Shown here piece after piece: positions 37,680 through 49,961 of a stretch of 64,000 bases of DNA. The notes under the pieces were generated by a model. The model saw nothing but the letters and a program-made list of their open reading frames with translations. It searched no databases and was not told the origin of the DNA. Position 1 is the first letter of the stretch, and every line of letters starts with the position of its first letter. The translations under genes were made by a program, and so were the position numbers. Where the stretch lies: the NCBI GenBank assembly GCA_004026145.2, contig CP034992.1, positions 15,045,205 to 15,109,204 of the forward strand. The letters are read 5' to 3'. Origin of the DNA: Takifugu bimaculatus. Lineage: Eukaryota; Chordata; Actinopteri; Tetraodontiformes; Tetraodontidae.

Positions 37680-40600
37680 GTTCGAGAGCAATCCCTCACA
37701 TGTGTTATATGATATTTGGCAGATGATCACTCGGCCCAGACTTCAGTTAGTTGACCTCGTCATAGAATGAGATGTGAGGCCAGGACTCAGCTTCAGTCCC
37801 TATAACTGGCTCATCACACACTCCTCTTGCTCCAAAGCACCCGGAAACGTTACCTAATTCTACATTTATATGGCTTCAGGAGGAAGTTGACCTCTCTTCT
37901 GCACTTCCATGTGCTCCTCAGAACTTCCTGTCAGCTTTGTCAGCAGAAAGAGGTATCTGATCATGAATAATCGATCCTGCTGAATATCTCCAAGATTTTT
38001 GGACACATTTATGCATCAGCACCAAACTGTCCCAAAAACAACAGAAACAGCCCTCCCTCCAGCTCTCAGCCATGGATTCCCCTCCCAGTGAGGCTGCAGT
38101 CCATCAGGTGGCTTTGATGTTATTTTAGGATGGATCCGTTAAGGAAGCAAGTACTCTGCTCTGATTCTGCCGCAGGGCAGGAGGGAGAGTTCATCTAAAG
38201 GGGATGTGAGGAAGCATCCAGGAGTTTTACGCCCAAGTCGAGGAATCCATCTTAAGCAGGTTTAGCTCTGGTACACCAGCAGAAACAAAGATGAGGAATC
38301 ATCCTTCCTCACAAATCCATCTTTCACTTTGATCTCAACTGGAATATTGGCCGATTAGAATATTCCTGAAACCACTTGAAACACAAACAGGCCCCCGTCA
38401 GGCTGAAACCCTCCTCCAGAGGCTTAAGTTTGATCTGTCCTCCTCTAGATCCCGCCATCCCCCCTGTCTGTCCATGGCTCTCCTTGTCAGTCCTGTCTGC
38501 TCTATAAGCAGAGCTCAGACTCGCTGCTTTGCTGGTTGCCTAAAAAACCCAGCCAGCATGGTCCACACAGGATCAGAAGGCCCTCCATTAGCATTCCCTG
38601 CGCATGCATGCTAACACACAAATACGCAGGCATGGGTGACAGCACTGCCATCAGCAGCGCGTCAAAGCCCAACACGCTCCCAGCCTTCACAGCCTTCACA
38701 GCTCCCTTTCGTCCCTTGCTGACTGTGCACAGTTACGTGAGTTTTGCATAGGTTCTACAAAGGTCTCTGGTACGTGTGGCGTCTCCTCAGCAGCCTTCCG
38801 TCCACTCATGCTTCTGAGTTTCAGCAGCAGCTGGGAATAACACCAGCAGAGGCGCTTGTACTGTATTAGCGTTTGTCTAACAGCAGCAACGATGTCAGTG
38901 CTATTGCTAGCTCCTTGTTGATTTTCTTGGAATTCATGTTCTTTTGTGTAAACACCAGCCAGCCTTTGACCAATAGAAACTAATATCGAGAAGACGAAGA
39001 TGTTATGAAGAGTCTTTACCTACCACAGTGTAACAAAGGCTTGATCAAAGGCAAACAGCTGTCAACGCTAGCACTGGTGAGTGTGAGAGTACACTGACGG
39101 GTTTGTTCCTGTTTTACCTCCATCCTCTTCAGCTGTGCGGAAGAGTCGGGGGAGGAGACGAAGAGGGCAAACACCGATGAGGCCTAATTAGAGAGATTAG
39201 ACATGGAGGAAGTGACTCACGCTACAATAGCTCTGACCTAACGGCTAATGTTCTCCACCCATCCCATTTAATCCAATTCATTCTCAATGTCTTTATCCTC
39301 TTTGTGTTGCTGCCTTCAATGGCTGAGGATCAGCCTCTGTTTGTGCTTTACATCACATCCTCTCACAGGGAGCACAATCAGGGATCCTCTGCACTGTTCC
39401 TCTTGGCTCCTCTCGTTCATGCTATTTGCAAGTGCAACTGTAGCAAATATGGCTGCTGTCTGATTTTGCTGCTTTTCATGCTGAAGCTTCAGTTAAAATA
39501 AAAAAAAACAAAAACGAATTGACAAACTCAGCTGGATCAGGATCGCTGTTTTATCGTGATTATCCCAATCAAGTTATGTGTCATGCTCACGTGCCCCTGA
39601 TTTTCTAGGAAAGGACAGACTCAGGCTGCAGTCCCGATGGTGCGCTGCATTAAAAATGCCTCAGTCGTGACTAAATAATGACGAGCTGGGATGTTTCCCG
39701 TTTACTGTGTTCGTTTATCTGAAGAATTTCAAGGACGGATGATGGTCTGTTACAAGAAAAAAACAGCAGATGTGGGATTTTTCTACTGGAGGGAAGCGAA
39801 GGGAAGTTTGTCCTCTATATCAGACAGATGATCAGGACAATCATGCCGAGCACCGCATCAGTTACATTATCAAAGAGAGAAAAGAGGCAACGCAGGAGAA
39901 ATGAAGCAGGGCTGCTTTATTACTGCGATAAATCCACCCCTCGTTGCATCACTACTGTCTCCAATGTTTGTTCAGGATTATGAATGGATCGAATTTCCCT
40001 TAAAATCAGACGGAAGCATGTCATCAATCATCAGAGATTTTGTGATCCTCAGAGAAAAATCTAAATCCATAAAAAATATGCTGTGCTTCCTCTATAGGTG
40101 CTAATTAGGATCTATTTAATGCATGAATATAGGTGGGTGGAGCTCAAGGTCATCCATATGAAGGTCATTTCCTGCCAGACAGAGCGAGAATCAGCTGTTA
40201 GCCATATCAGCTGTTAGCAGTTGGTCGACGAGCTGAGGCTCTCCTCAGTCCCACATCAGAGAGGAGGCTTTCAAAGCACTCAGTGGTGGTCGGGGTTGGG
40301 TCACCCTGATAAGGCCTTCAGACCCGCTTCAGCCAGGAGCCCAGAGTGTGGAGTGCTCCAAGTGTCCTGTCTTTGACTCGCAGCTGCTGCTCAGGCTCAA
40401 ATTCTCTCCGACTCGATCAAACGGAGGATTTCACGGTGGCTCTACTGTACAGGAAGTCTGAGGCACAACTCCACAGCCATGGCATTGAAACCCAGCTGGG
40501 AGTGTCCCACTAAAACTAGCTTAAAGATGACATTTGTATGTTCCAGTCGATAAGCACTGAGTCAGCTGCTCCACGCGATCAGCACCAGAGTAGCACCGGA

Positions 40601-41840
40601 TTAGCTGGAGCGGTGGCACTTCCTCGGTGCTGCTATCGCTTCAGAAGATCTGAACTTCCAGCACATGACAGAATCCCAGAATGATCCCTGAAAGATGTTA
40701 AGACAGTTCGCTCTTAGAAATGGCTGCAGAAAGGTCCTTTCAGCTGAAAATCTGAGCTGAAATGTTTTTTAAAGGAACTCTTCCCCACCTTCCCCCTCTT
40801 TCCAAGCTGCAAGTTATCAGACAAACAGACTCCTGGATGAACTGTGTCATTAGCTGCTTTGGTAGTTTCATTTGGAACTTAATTTGCAATAGGGAATCAC
40901 TGGACTGTCAATCTATGATGGATTGGTGACGTTGGTATTTAGGTCACTAGATGGCGCCAAATCTCACTCTGTTTCAAGAATCACAGGTGAAGCACCAATG
41001 AGCAACACTGGCTCTAACTGACTGACACTTATCGCTCACAAAGGATGTAGGGGAGGGAAAAATCATTTGGGTTACTATGGCAACTAGGAAGATGGGTAAT
41101 CACGCCCCCTCATACCCATCTACTTGTTCCCTCTGTGACTCTTTTCCCTTTGGCATCAGCCTGTTTGGATTTGGATGCTGCAAGCGCGCAGATCATGTAG
41201 CCTGATGCTAGTTCATGTGTCATATACATTTATGATATCAGTAGCAACACCCTGAGCTGGCAGTGCTTTTGCCCCCTGGTGGCCACCCCAAACATGATGG
41301 TTCCAGCACCATTAAATCCAGAGTTCTTCATGAATTTACAGTGGTCAGTCCACATTATCATGCTACCATGGCTGGCAGCTGATGATTCTAACTATAAAAA
41401 TAACAATGCAGGATAACACATTCCAAGCTTCCATTTTCCATCACCATTGTTTCTGTCTTTGACCATTTTTTTCCCTGCAGAGTTGACCCGTGTAGATCGA
41501 CTCAACCAGACACGAACACTGTGGTTTGGGCTTTATGCTGCAAAGTTCAAAGTCTTGTTTTACCACTGAGCCGGCAAAAGTGTCAATCAGGAACGCTGGG
41601 ATACACCAGAGTGTCTTTATGCCTGCATACGCAGCGCTGCGTCTTCAACCGGACCGCAGAGGACAAGGTACAACCCAGACACAACACGTATCATAATGGA
41701 GAAAGAATGTATGACTTCCACCCCCCACCTGGGTGGTCGGTCAAAGGGGTGTCTCCCTGCTGATCTCCACCTCTTGAATCTGGAACAAAGAGAGGAGGAG
41801 TGATGATGCCTCATGGTCAGGACAGCCAAATGTCTGTGGG
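37680..41840. other. Non-coding stretch
   Basis: No exon or transposon is recognised. All open frames are under 85 codons and lack motifs. Confidence 0.45.
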
Positions 41841-41898
41841 GATGTGTGTGTGTGTGTTGTGTGTGTATGTGTGTGTGTGTGCGCGCATGTGTGTGTGC
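41841..41898. repeat. Interrupted (GT)n microsatellite
   Basis: GT run with TT, TAT and GCGCGCAT interruptions. Confidence 0.85.
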
Positions 41899-41899
41899 G

Positions 41900-42970
41900 A
41901 GAGAGAGGCCCTGAAATGATGATGTTGGCCATATCCGGGTCTCCCTGATTCAACATTTGCTGTCGGTCGGTTTTGGTGGCACCTGCTAGCATCATGTGAC
42001 AGCAGAGGTAGGAGCTTAACAGGAACCAGCATCAAATGGAGAGAAACTTCCTTCAGTCTGTTCCACATGTCATTAGCATGTCATTGACACGTGAATCACT
42101 GAGGACTGATGATGTTATTATGCCGGTGTAAGTCACATGACCATTCTGTGTGTGCTGATAATAGAGCTGCTGAGATTCATATGTGTGACTATTACATTTA
42201 TCAGGCTAAATGTGATGTCCAGAGCCCCCCATTAGGAAGGACAATGGATGGATGGATGAATTGCCATTGTGTGATTGGCTGAAATCAAAAACAACAGAGA
42301 CCACACACTGTTCAGTGGTCGACTGTTACCGACTGGATTAGAGAAGCTTCCAGAACCAATACAAGACACACCCATGACAAAACGCTCTGAAGTAGCATCA
42401 AGTTGCTTTCTGACACTCTCTCTATCTCCCTCGGTCTCGCCACCATCTCTCTCTCTCTCTCTCCCTCTCTCCCACCTGTTTCCTTCTCAGGGGAGCGTCA
42501 GGCTTGGCTGGTTTCCATGTCATTTTCCCCGTGGGTCATATATCGGCCCGGGGACGTGGCGAGCAGCGGCGCTGGCCCCCGAGTGATTAAAAGAAGAAAG
42601 ATGACTGCAGTTCTCAGTGTAAATCCAAAGACATTTCAGGTGGAACACTGGTGTTTGTCACCAAGTGAGGAATGGGGTAAGGTCTCCCATGTTTCAGTAC
42701 TGAAGGACCAAGCCCCCCCCCCTCTCCTTCCATCTCTCTCTCCTTCTCTCCTTCCCTCCCTGCATCCCTCCATCTCCAATTCAGAGAGAAAGGAAATTAA
42801 AATGATGAAAGCCAGAGCCTTGGAAGCCACTGTGTAACCAGTGTGCTTCTGGTGCATTCCAAGGATAAACCTTCTCAACTCGAGAAGGTCCTGAAGGACA
42901 TCTGGTGGAAAAATTAAACATATTTACCTGAAGTGGATTTCTGGCTGGCTTTTTGAAATATCTATTAACT
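41900..42970. other. Non-coding, pyrimidine-rich patches
   Basis: CT-rich runs at about 42415-42475 and 42712-42780. The overlapping 80-144 codon frames are Ser/Leu/Pro-rich artefacts of these tracts. Confidence 0.45.
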
Positions 42971-42972
42971 GT

Positions 42973-42997
42973 TCCCCCCCTCCCCCCCTCCCCCCCT

Positions 42998-43051
<54 letters not shown>
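42973..43051. repeat. C-rich triplication followed by (CA)n
   Basis: Three near-identical TCCCCCCC-type blocks (42973-42998) abut a pure (CA)26 tract (42999-43051). Confidence 0.93.
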
Positions 43052-43053
<2 letters not shown>

Positions 43054-44035
43054 CCGACTTCACTGACTGAAGGTTTAATAATCCGGCACTAACCAGTCCA
43101 CTCAGCAAAGAAAGGAACCTGTTGTGAGAGTTATTTAGAGATGAAGGGGGATTGATTTTAAATCTACGAAGCATCGATGCTGTCAGGAGCTGCATCGGGA
43201 GTTCTCCTCCAGGACTAGAGCGGACCCGCATTGTGGTGGAACAGGAGGACACAAGCAGTAGACGGGTCACTGACCTCAGCCACCAGGGTCCTCCTGTTGG
43301 TGGTGCTCTTCTTCCTTCTCTTCATCAGGTCAACGCTCAGAGGTGTGCTAGGAGGTCCTGTTGAAGTTGCGGCACCTTCACTACTTCTCCCATTCATCCC
43401 ACATTTGTCATCTTTTACACCGTTGACATGCCAACACTCCTGTCGGCTCTAATGATAAAGGCTGCGTTCACACCTGAAGGTGGTTCAGCTCTCACTGGTT
43501 TCCGCACATTGGTTAAAGAGAGTCTTCCAACATCTGGAGAATTTTAATGTGGTGCCTGACAGAGGAGCGCACCATCGGGTCTTCCCGATCCCGATCACAT
43601 GACCAAGATGAGAAATTGAGCGAAAACGCGTGGTTGGTAAAAACAGAAGAAGCGAAGACTCCTGAAGGCAAAGCAGAGCCCGAAGCAGAGAGAGGTCAGC
43701 AGGGATAAGAGTGGAGGAGGAGATACAAGCCCGCTTTAAAACACCTCCCTCTGGAACACAGGCAAATTGGGTTCCACCGGCCATGTCCCCTCCCCTCCAC
43801 ATTCTGATCTCTCCGAGGGAGAAGCCAGCGTCTTCCAAGCATTAAAGTGGAAAAACCAACGGCGCTGCAGAACTTTAATGAGGAGGCTTCTGCTGCCCGT
43901 GACACAACAGTTCCTGGCATCTCGTTCCTCTTTATTCAGTAGCTTTGGCTCAACTGGAGGAGCAAAGTGGCTTAAAACCAGCGCAGGCCCCACTGTCCCC
44001 ACTGCAGGCCCCACTTACACTGTCACAGCATCTTC
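43052..44035. other. Non-coding stretch
   Basis: Frames of 70-117 codons occur on both strands. None has a recognisable domain or flanking splice pair. Confidence 0.4.
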
Positions 44036-44215
44036 TTGGTTATGCCTGTAGGTGAGCCGGGTGTGTAAAGAGACCCAAATCTATAAGAGACACGGGCCTG
44101 TAGGTGACCTGTGCCTGTAGGTGACCTGGGTCTGCAAGAGTCCCGGATCTGTTGGTGACTCGGACCTGTAGGTGACCCAGGCCTGTACTTGACCAAGGCT
44201 TAGGTGACGCAGTTA
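44036..44215. repeat. Degenerate minisatellite, CTGTAGGTGACC unit
   Basis: About nine diverged copies of a roughly 20-bp unit around GGCCTGTAGGTGACCTGGGT, with drift in spacing and sequence. Confidence 0.75.
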
Positions 44216-47200
44216 TTTAGGACCTAAATGCGACTGAAGAGCAGGAACTGGTTTGTGTTTAAGCTGTGTTTAAGATATGAGACAGGAAATCCTGATCTGT
44301 CCAGAGACCCAACATGGATGTGGATGAATGAAGGGAATGAAAAAACATCAACTTAACTTGAATTTTGAGAGAAAACGAGAGAGGGTGCATTAGCTGGTTT
44401 GGTGTCTTCACTGACAGGAGAACCTGTGGAACCTGTGGAAATTTTTAGTTTGTTGGTTTGAACCTACATTTATTTCACACTTGTGAGGACATCTGAGGAC
44501 AAACACTCGCAGCAATTATGATACTGAGTGAAAAGATGATTATTGCTGTTGGCAGCCAAGAGCTGTCTCTCTACGCCTGTTCTCTTCAGAAAATCCACAC
44601 ATCCAATTCAACAGTAGAGCAGGAGAACATTCAGAGGCATCCATGGGTGTCCTCACAACTCTGCATCTTCATGTCCGCCTCCAAATTCACCAGATTTCCA
44701 TTCTTACTGCCTCATTGATGAATAAATGTGTCATTAAAAAGAGCAAACAATGCTCACATTAAAATGGGCCTGTGTGTGTGCACGTGTGTGTGCAAGTGTG
44801 TGTGCACATTTGTGTGCATGCGTGTTGGAACTATAACAAGATGAGGGAAAAGAGGGCAATAAACAACAGCAGATAACTTAAGAGTGGGATATCAGAGGTC
44901 GGATGACTGATGGCAGAACGGGGCAAGAAGACCCAAAAGAACGATGTCTTCTGAGGTTGTTGAGGATCTTCTGAGGCTGGAGGAGGAGCAGAAAGGCTGA
45001 ACAATCCCCTTTGTCACCGCCGTCTGGCCCTGGTCAAATCGCAGCTGAGAGCGAACAGCTCATCATCTTCCTCCATGCGGGGCAGGTGGAGGCCACATTC
45101 ACCACGTTTGGCCTTTTGTTTTCTCCTCTCGCTCTCAGCCTCAACACACGGTTTGTTCTGCTTCACCCTCAGTTACGCTTCCCCCAGCTTCCACACCGTC
45201 CGACAGCCTGTCAGTCTAAGCTTCTTTTAACACTCAGCAGCTCGCGGTGACACAGGCACTCCCTCGGCATGGAGCTTAGCCAAATGGAAAGGAAAAAAGA
45301 GGATCAGGCTTGGCGGTGCACACCTCTTCAATCTCATCAGCCTCTTCTTAATTTTCCCTCCTCTGTGTGTCTGCTGCATGCAACCCAGCGTGCCAGGAAT
45401 CCTGTAGCATTTATTAGCTTTAGCATAAAGCAGGAGGGAAGCAAGTGATAGAAGGAGAAGCTCTGAGCATTAACACCCTCTCCATGCTCTGCCTCAGTTT
45501 TGATTCATGGTTCCCAAAACTGTTTGAGGAATACCGACTACTTCCATAATCTGGGAAAACCACATCCCTTGGACTGAAACTCCCGACAGCTGTGGCTGTA
45601 CAAACAAAACAAATAGAATTTAGGTCATGAACAAGAAGAATGTTTTCTTTCAAACCCTGATTTCTATATTTTACAGAAGAAATCTGCAAAACCAAATCAA
45701 CTAAAATCCAAAATGGATGTTTTTTGGTTTTTTTTTTTACTGTTGTGCCAGAAGATGTCAAAAAGAGTGAGAAAGGTCGCTTCCACAGACAGCAAAAGGA
45801 GGGGATGAGACGGCAGCTCAAACAGGCCCGACGGGGCAAAATACGAGAGGCAGCATCCAGAAAATTAAATGGGAACGCCGGCACCTCTTTTCCCACATAA
45901 TCCGGATGGAGACACTGAAGTGGAACTGTGAAGAGAGACAGGTTCTTCTCGAGGTTCTACTACAACTGTCCCTAGAACACTGTCCGGTCTGACAATGCTT
46001 TTAATGCTGTGTAGTGAAATGGTCTCCAGGAACACTGAAGCAGAAGGTGGCAGATTCCTGACATCACCAGCACTTGATAACATCTTCAGCACTCTTTCCT
46101 AAAAAAAACAATCAGGAAGACAACAGATCGGGTGTTTCCAGCATTCGTCTGACATGTTGCATTTGTGCAAGTAGCCCCCCCATCAAAAGAAATCACGCTA
46201 TCTTCTAATCAATCCGTTAAAGCAAGGCTAGTGTCGACAGAGCCTCAGCGCTCACTGATAAAGCCACCCCCCCGGTTGGCACATAATAGCTCAGAAAGCA
46301 CCGAGACGATGACGACGATGATAACGATGGGGCCGCGGGAGGCCGCGGACCGTATCCAATTCCCTTCCACGAAATGTCATCCTTACCCACTGTAACATTG
46401 CATTGCCAGGGCAAAAATAAAGGCTGGAAGAAAAAGAGCAGCGTCAGGAATGCTGGCTGCAAATAGCTAACAAAGCGAAGCATCTCATTTGTTTCCAGGT
46501 TCAAGGGAAGCAGAAAAGGGTGCTTTACAGTCTGATGGGTATCAGATGGGAGCAACCCTGCCCACCCCCAGTGCTCCCATGGCCAATTCAGGTGGACACG
46601 GGCACCAAAGTTTACATCTTAATTGGTTTCAGGCATGGAATTGAAAATGTTAACACAGCTAAAGCAGTTCTGAAACCACCGCAACAGAAGGAAGAAGGAA
46701 AAGAGACAGAGCTGTACTGGTTCCCTCTGGGGCCAGAGCGAGGGGGCTCACATGGTTACAGCAGAAATAACAGTTCCAACCATTTTCTCAAACATGAGTG
46801 ACTGAAGAATTTAGATTTGTACCCACCAACCATAGCAGTAAAAGGGTCAAGCAGGCTGAGACCTAAAATTCCCAGTTACCACAGAAGTACTGGATCCTTT
46901 CTAACGTTACAAACCAACGACACCAAGAACTCCTCCCACAGGCCAACCCTTAGGACCGATGACTTCTGCTCTCCTGATCCAGCAAAACGGAGGAGGAGCG
47001 GTTGAGGAAAATATTCACTGGTGCAGAGAACAGCAGGTACACAGCTATGAACATCATGTTCTAAAAACAATCTGGGACAAGCACATCTATTAGCCTGCAC
47101 CGCTAACAGCAGATGCTCTCAGGTACCAGGATAAATTTATGAGATGTGTGGCGGTGGCATACTGTCATGGCGAACTGTCACTAACCCACAGTGCAATGTG

Positions 47201-49100
47201 GCAGGACCTGCCTGTGTCATGTGCCCATCTGCAAAGAGAGTCAGTGATGTGCAAACAGGTGCTAACAGGTGGGATGATGGAACAAATGTGTTTTTATGTG
47301 GTAGGCTAGCAACTGGCTGGGAAACCAACAAATTTATCAGAGGTTGCTGCTGACATCGGTCAGTCATACGAGCAACTTCAGGCAAATGTTCACCTGTGGC
47401 CATAAAAAGAACCCATCCACAGAAGCTCAGCCCTGCTTCTCCACACTCCTCAGCGGCTCACCAGCCTCTCTGGACGCTGGTGAAGCTCAAATCAACGCCA
47501 CAGTCAATTGCACACAACCGATGAAGTCCAGCAGAGAGTGACAGAGGGCTCATTCACCTTCTGAACCTGGAACTGCCCCCCTGCTGACAAGCCTTCCCCC
47601 CGATATTTGTCACGTACCCAAATCAGGACTGACTATCACTCCAGCCTACATCTGCTTGTCCTTTTGTCCCTGCTGGGATCTTCTGTTACATTAAAGCGAC
47701 TTCCCTCTCAGCCAAACAACAAAGCTGCTTCAGATCGATTTCCTGTGGTGCACAATTGTGCTTCTGACATGTCTGACAAGTGATTTTGCGGGACCATCGC
47801 CTACTTTCCTGTCCTGACTATCTGTTCCTCTACTCCGCTTGGTCAGTCTAAGCTTGATTCCTAACTAACAGGAGATCTTCTCAGAGCAGAACCTATTTTC
47901 CCGGCAGCTCTGAGCACCAAAGGGTGTTTATCCTTCACTCTCTGTGATTCATGACACATCCTCCAGACTCACAAGACACACATACTGCACCTAATCCAGG
48001 CGAGGTGAAAAGTGGGCTAATACAGACCGATTGTAACCGGCTCTGCTGTAATGACTCACATCTACCGATGGCCATGGGGCTCAGAGGATCTGAGCGCGAG
48101 AGCAGCTCTCACACCTTCCACCAAGAGCAAAAGAGGATGGCTCAAAAATCAGAGAAGTCAGAGAAAAATCCCCCACCGCCCCGTTCAGCTAATGCTACAA
48201 CCACACTCACAGTGCAGATACAGGCAGGTTTAGGCTAAACAGCTACAGCATGTATTGATCTTTATTTAAGGTTAAATTGGAGATACTGACATCCTGGATG
48301 GATCGAGCAAACATTGCACTGATCTCATCACCACAACAGGAAGGAGAGATCATCAAGTAGTCAAACACCCCCCATTCAAGGTCAAACATCCAGACTGGAT
48401 GCAGGTCAGAAGGATGTGACCTGTTCTTGGTGCTTCCAAGGCTCCTCCTCAGACCTTGAGAAAGGTGTCACAGGGTCAGAAGGGGAGTGTGAGAAGCAGG
48501 CTGCCTCTCAGAACATTTGAGAGGTTCACTTTAGTTATGTAATAGATGGAGATTAGCCCAATTAGAGAAATGCAAGCATTTAGGACAGCGTTACAAAGCA
48601 TTATGGGTATCTGAAGTCAGATCTGATTATCAGTGCACCCCCTCTGAGGCATCTAAATGATGGGCCTGGAAAAAACCAATAGACATAGTCTTCATTTCCC
48701 CCCAGCGTGAAGTCGAGGTTGCGCTGCTGATTTGTTGTTCTGCATCGGTGGCTTTGGGGGGGAGGGCTTCACATCCATTTATCCGATCCAGAACCCCCCA
48801 CCCCAGAAAAACGCATTCATAGTTTGCTGACCAGTTGCCTCACGTGGAAGGAAGATACAAGAATATAAATAAGAGGACGGTCGTTTCCTCCATCACGCAT
48901 AAATCCCCCCCCCCCCCCTTTTTTTTTATTTATTTATTTATTTTTTTTGGAGGGGGGTGGTTGTCTGACAGTTTTGACGTGCTGGTGTCGGGGGGAGCGC
49001 GCAGACGTGAACAGCACCAAGTATTCCCGAGCCGTTCGACTCATGATGGGATGCTGCTTGATGCTCGAGTCTGCTAAAGTCTCAGAAGCAACAGAAAGAC
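44216..49100. other. Non-coding; probable first intron of the minus-strand gene
   Basis: This DNA lies directly downstream of the splice donor at 49109. No second exon is recognised. It includes an interrupted GT tract (about 44770-44825) and a C14-T10-(ATTT)n low-complexity block at 48905-48950. A 158-codon frame at 45420-45896 (minus) has no domain motif. Confidence 0.45.
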
Positions 49101-49109
49101 CAAACTCAC

Positions 49110-49203
49110 CTGGATGAAAGTCGGCCCGGGGGAACGCGGAGGCTTGCACCAGCACCCAGCAAATCCACCAGCAGCAACTCCAGGAATGCAGTAACCTCCG
49201 CAT
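49110..49203 (-). CDS. First coding exon of an unidentified secreted or membrane protein (partial)
   Basis: The ATG at 49203-49201 opens MRRLLHSWSCCWWICWVLVQ and continues ASAFPRADFHP. The positively charged start, the long Trp/Cys/Leu-rich hydrophobic core and the small residues ASA before FPR form a textbook signal peptide, with cleavage probably after residue 23. The frame runs into CAG|GTGAGT (intron begins at 49109), a consensus donor in phase 1, as is common after signal-peptide exons. The exon gives 31 codons plus one base. An in-frame upstream ATG exists at 49305, but the product would bury the signal peptide, so I prefer 49203. The exon lies at the edge of a CpG-rich region. I do not recognise the gene, and later exons were not found; they should lie to the left. 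Confidence 0.65.
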
Positions 49204-49660
49204 GGTGGTGGGATGCACGTCGACATGCAAATAAAAAGCTGCAACAACTGCTGAGTTTCTCCCCTTGTGAGGGCGAATCACCGACGCGGTGCAGAAAAAA
49301 GACAAGCGCGGAGTGGAGACTGTACGTGCTGTCGGCGAAGAGGGGGTTAATTTAGAGGTCCAGTGAAGAGTCTATCCGTCCCAAAATCCCTCTGATAATC
49401 CAGTTTCTGCAGCGTAACTAGCGCTGCGCTGGAGGGAGATGATGCGGTGCGGACGGATTAGCTGTGACGCGGTGTCGCTCCTGTCGCTGCGGTGGTGGCG
49501 AATGCTCTGGTCGCGGACGCGCGGAGAGAAAGGTCGGTGTCTGTGATGGAGGAGAGACGCTGGAGGCTTTCCATCCCTCCGTCCGATGTGAGCCCAAGTC
49601 TGACAGAGAGTCTGAAATAGTCTGAGAGCGAGAGGGAGGAGGGAGAGGGAGTGAGCGAGA
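49204..49660 (-). promoter_or_regulatory. CpG-rich 5' UTR/promoter region
   Basis: Dense CG dinucleotides (for example GCGGACGCGCGGAG-type runs at 49440-49530) stand out against CpG-poor flanks. It lies directly upstream of the signal-peptide exon on the minus strand. This is typical of a CpG-island promoter with untranslated leader. I see no TATA box, and the start point cannot be placed. The purine-rich GAGAGCGAGAGGGAGGAGGG stretch near 49625 (plus strand) borders it. Confidence 0.55.
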
Positions 49661-49961
49661 GAAGGGGGTCATTCTTCTGGATCCTAGTGCCGACGCGAGA
49701 GTATCATAACATGTCCCATTATAACAGTAATAATAGGTAGTTTTTCTGAAAGAGGATGGGGCGTTTTGGTGATGGCAGAGGTTGGGGAGGGTTAACGAAT
49801 GATGATTGCTGTCCCAGGAGGAGAACAAACTGGTCTGATGTGTCCAGCTGATTACTGAGCAATGTAGACTGGACTCTTAAGTCCAGGTGGTGTGTTGACA
49901 AATAGGCTCCACGTGGTAGACACTCTTGTCAGAGAGACATATACATGTCTAGACTTGATAT

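Noticed and set aside
37677..37700. GGTTCGAGAGCAATCCC as a tRNA B-box or T-arm
   Set aside because: No matching acceptor, D-arm or anticodon stem upstream; upstream sequence is minisatellite.
43215..43397. Lys/Arg-rich minus-strand frame with a possible donor near 43270
   Set aside because: No acceptor precedes the frame, and the donor is weak; not supported as an exon.
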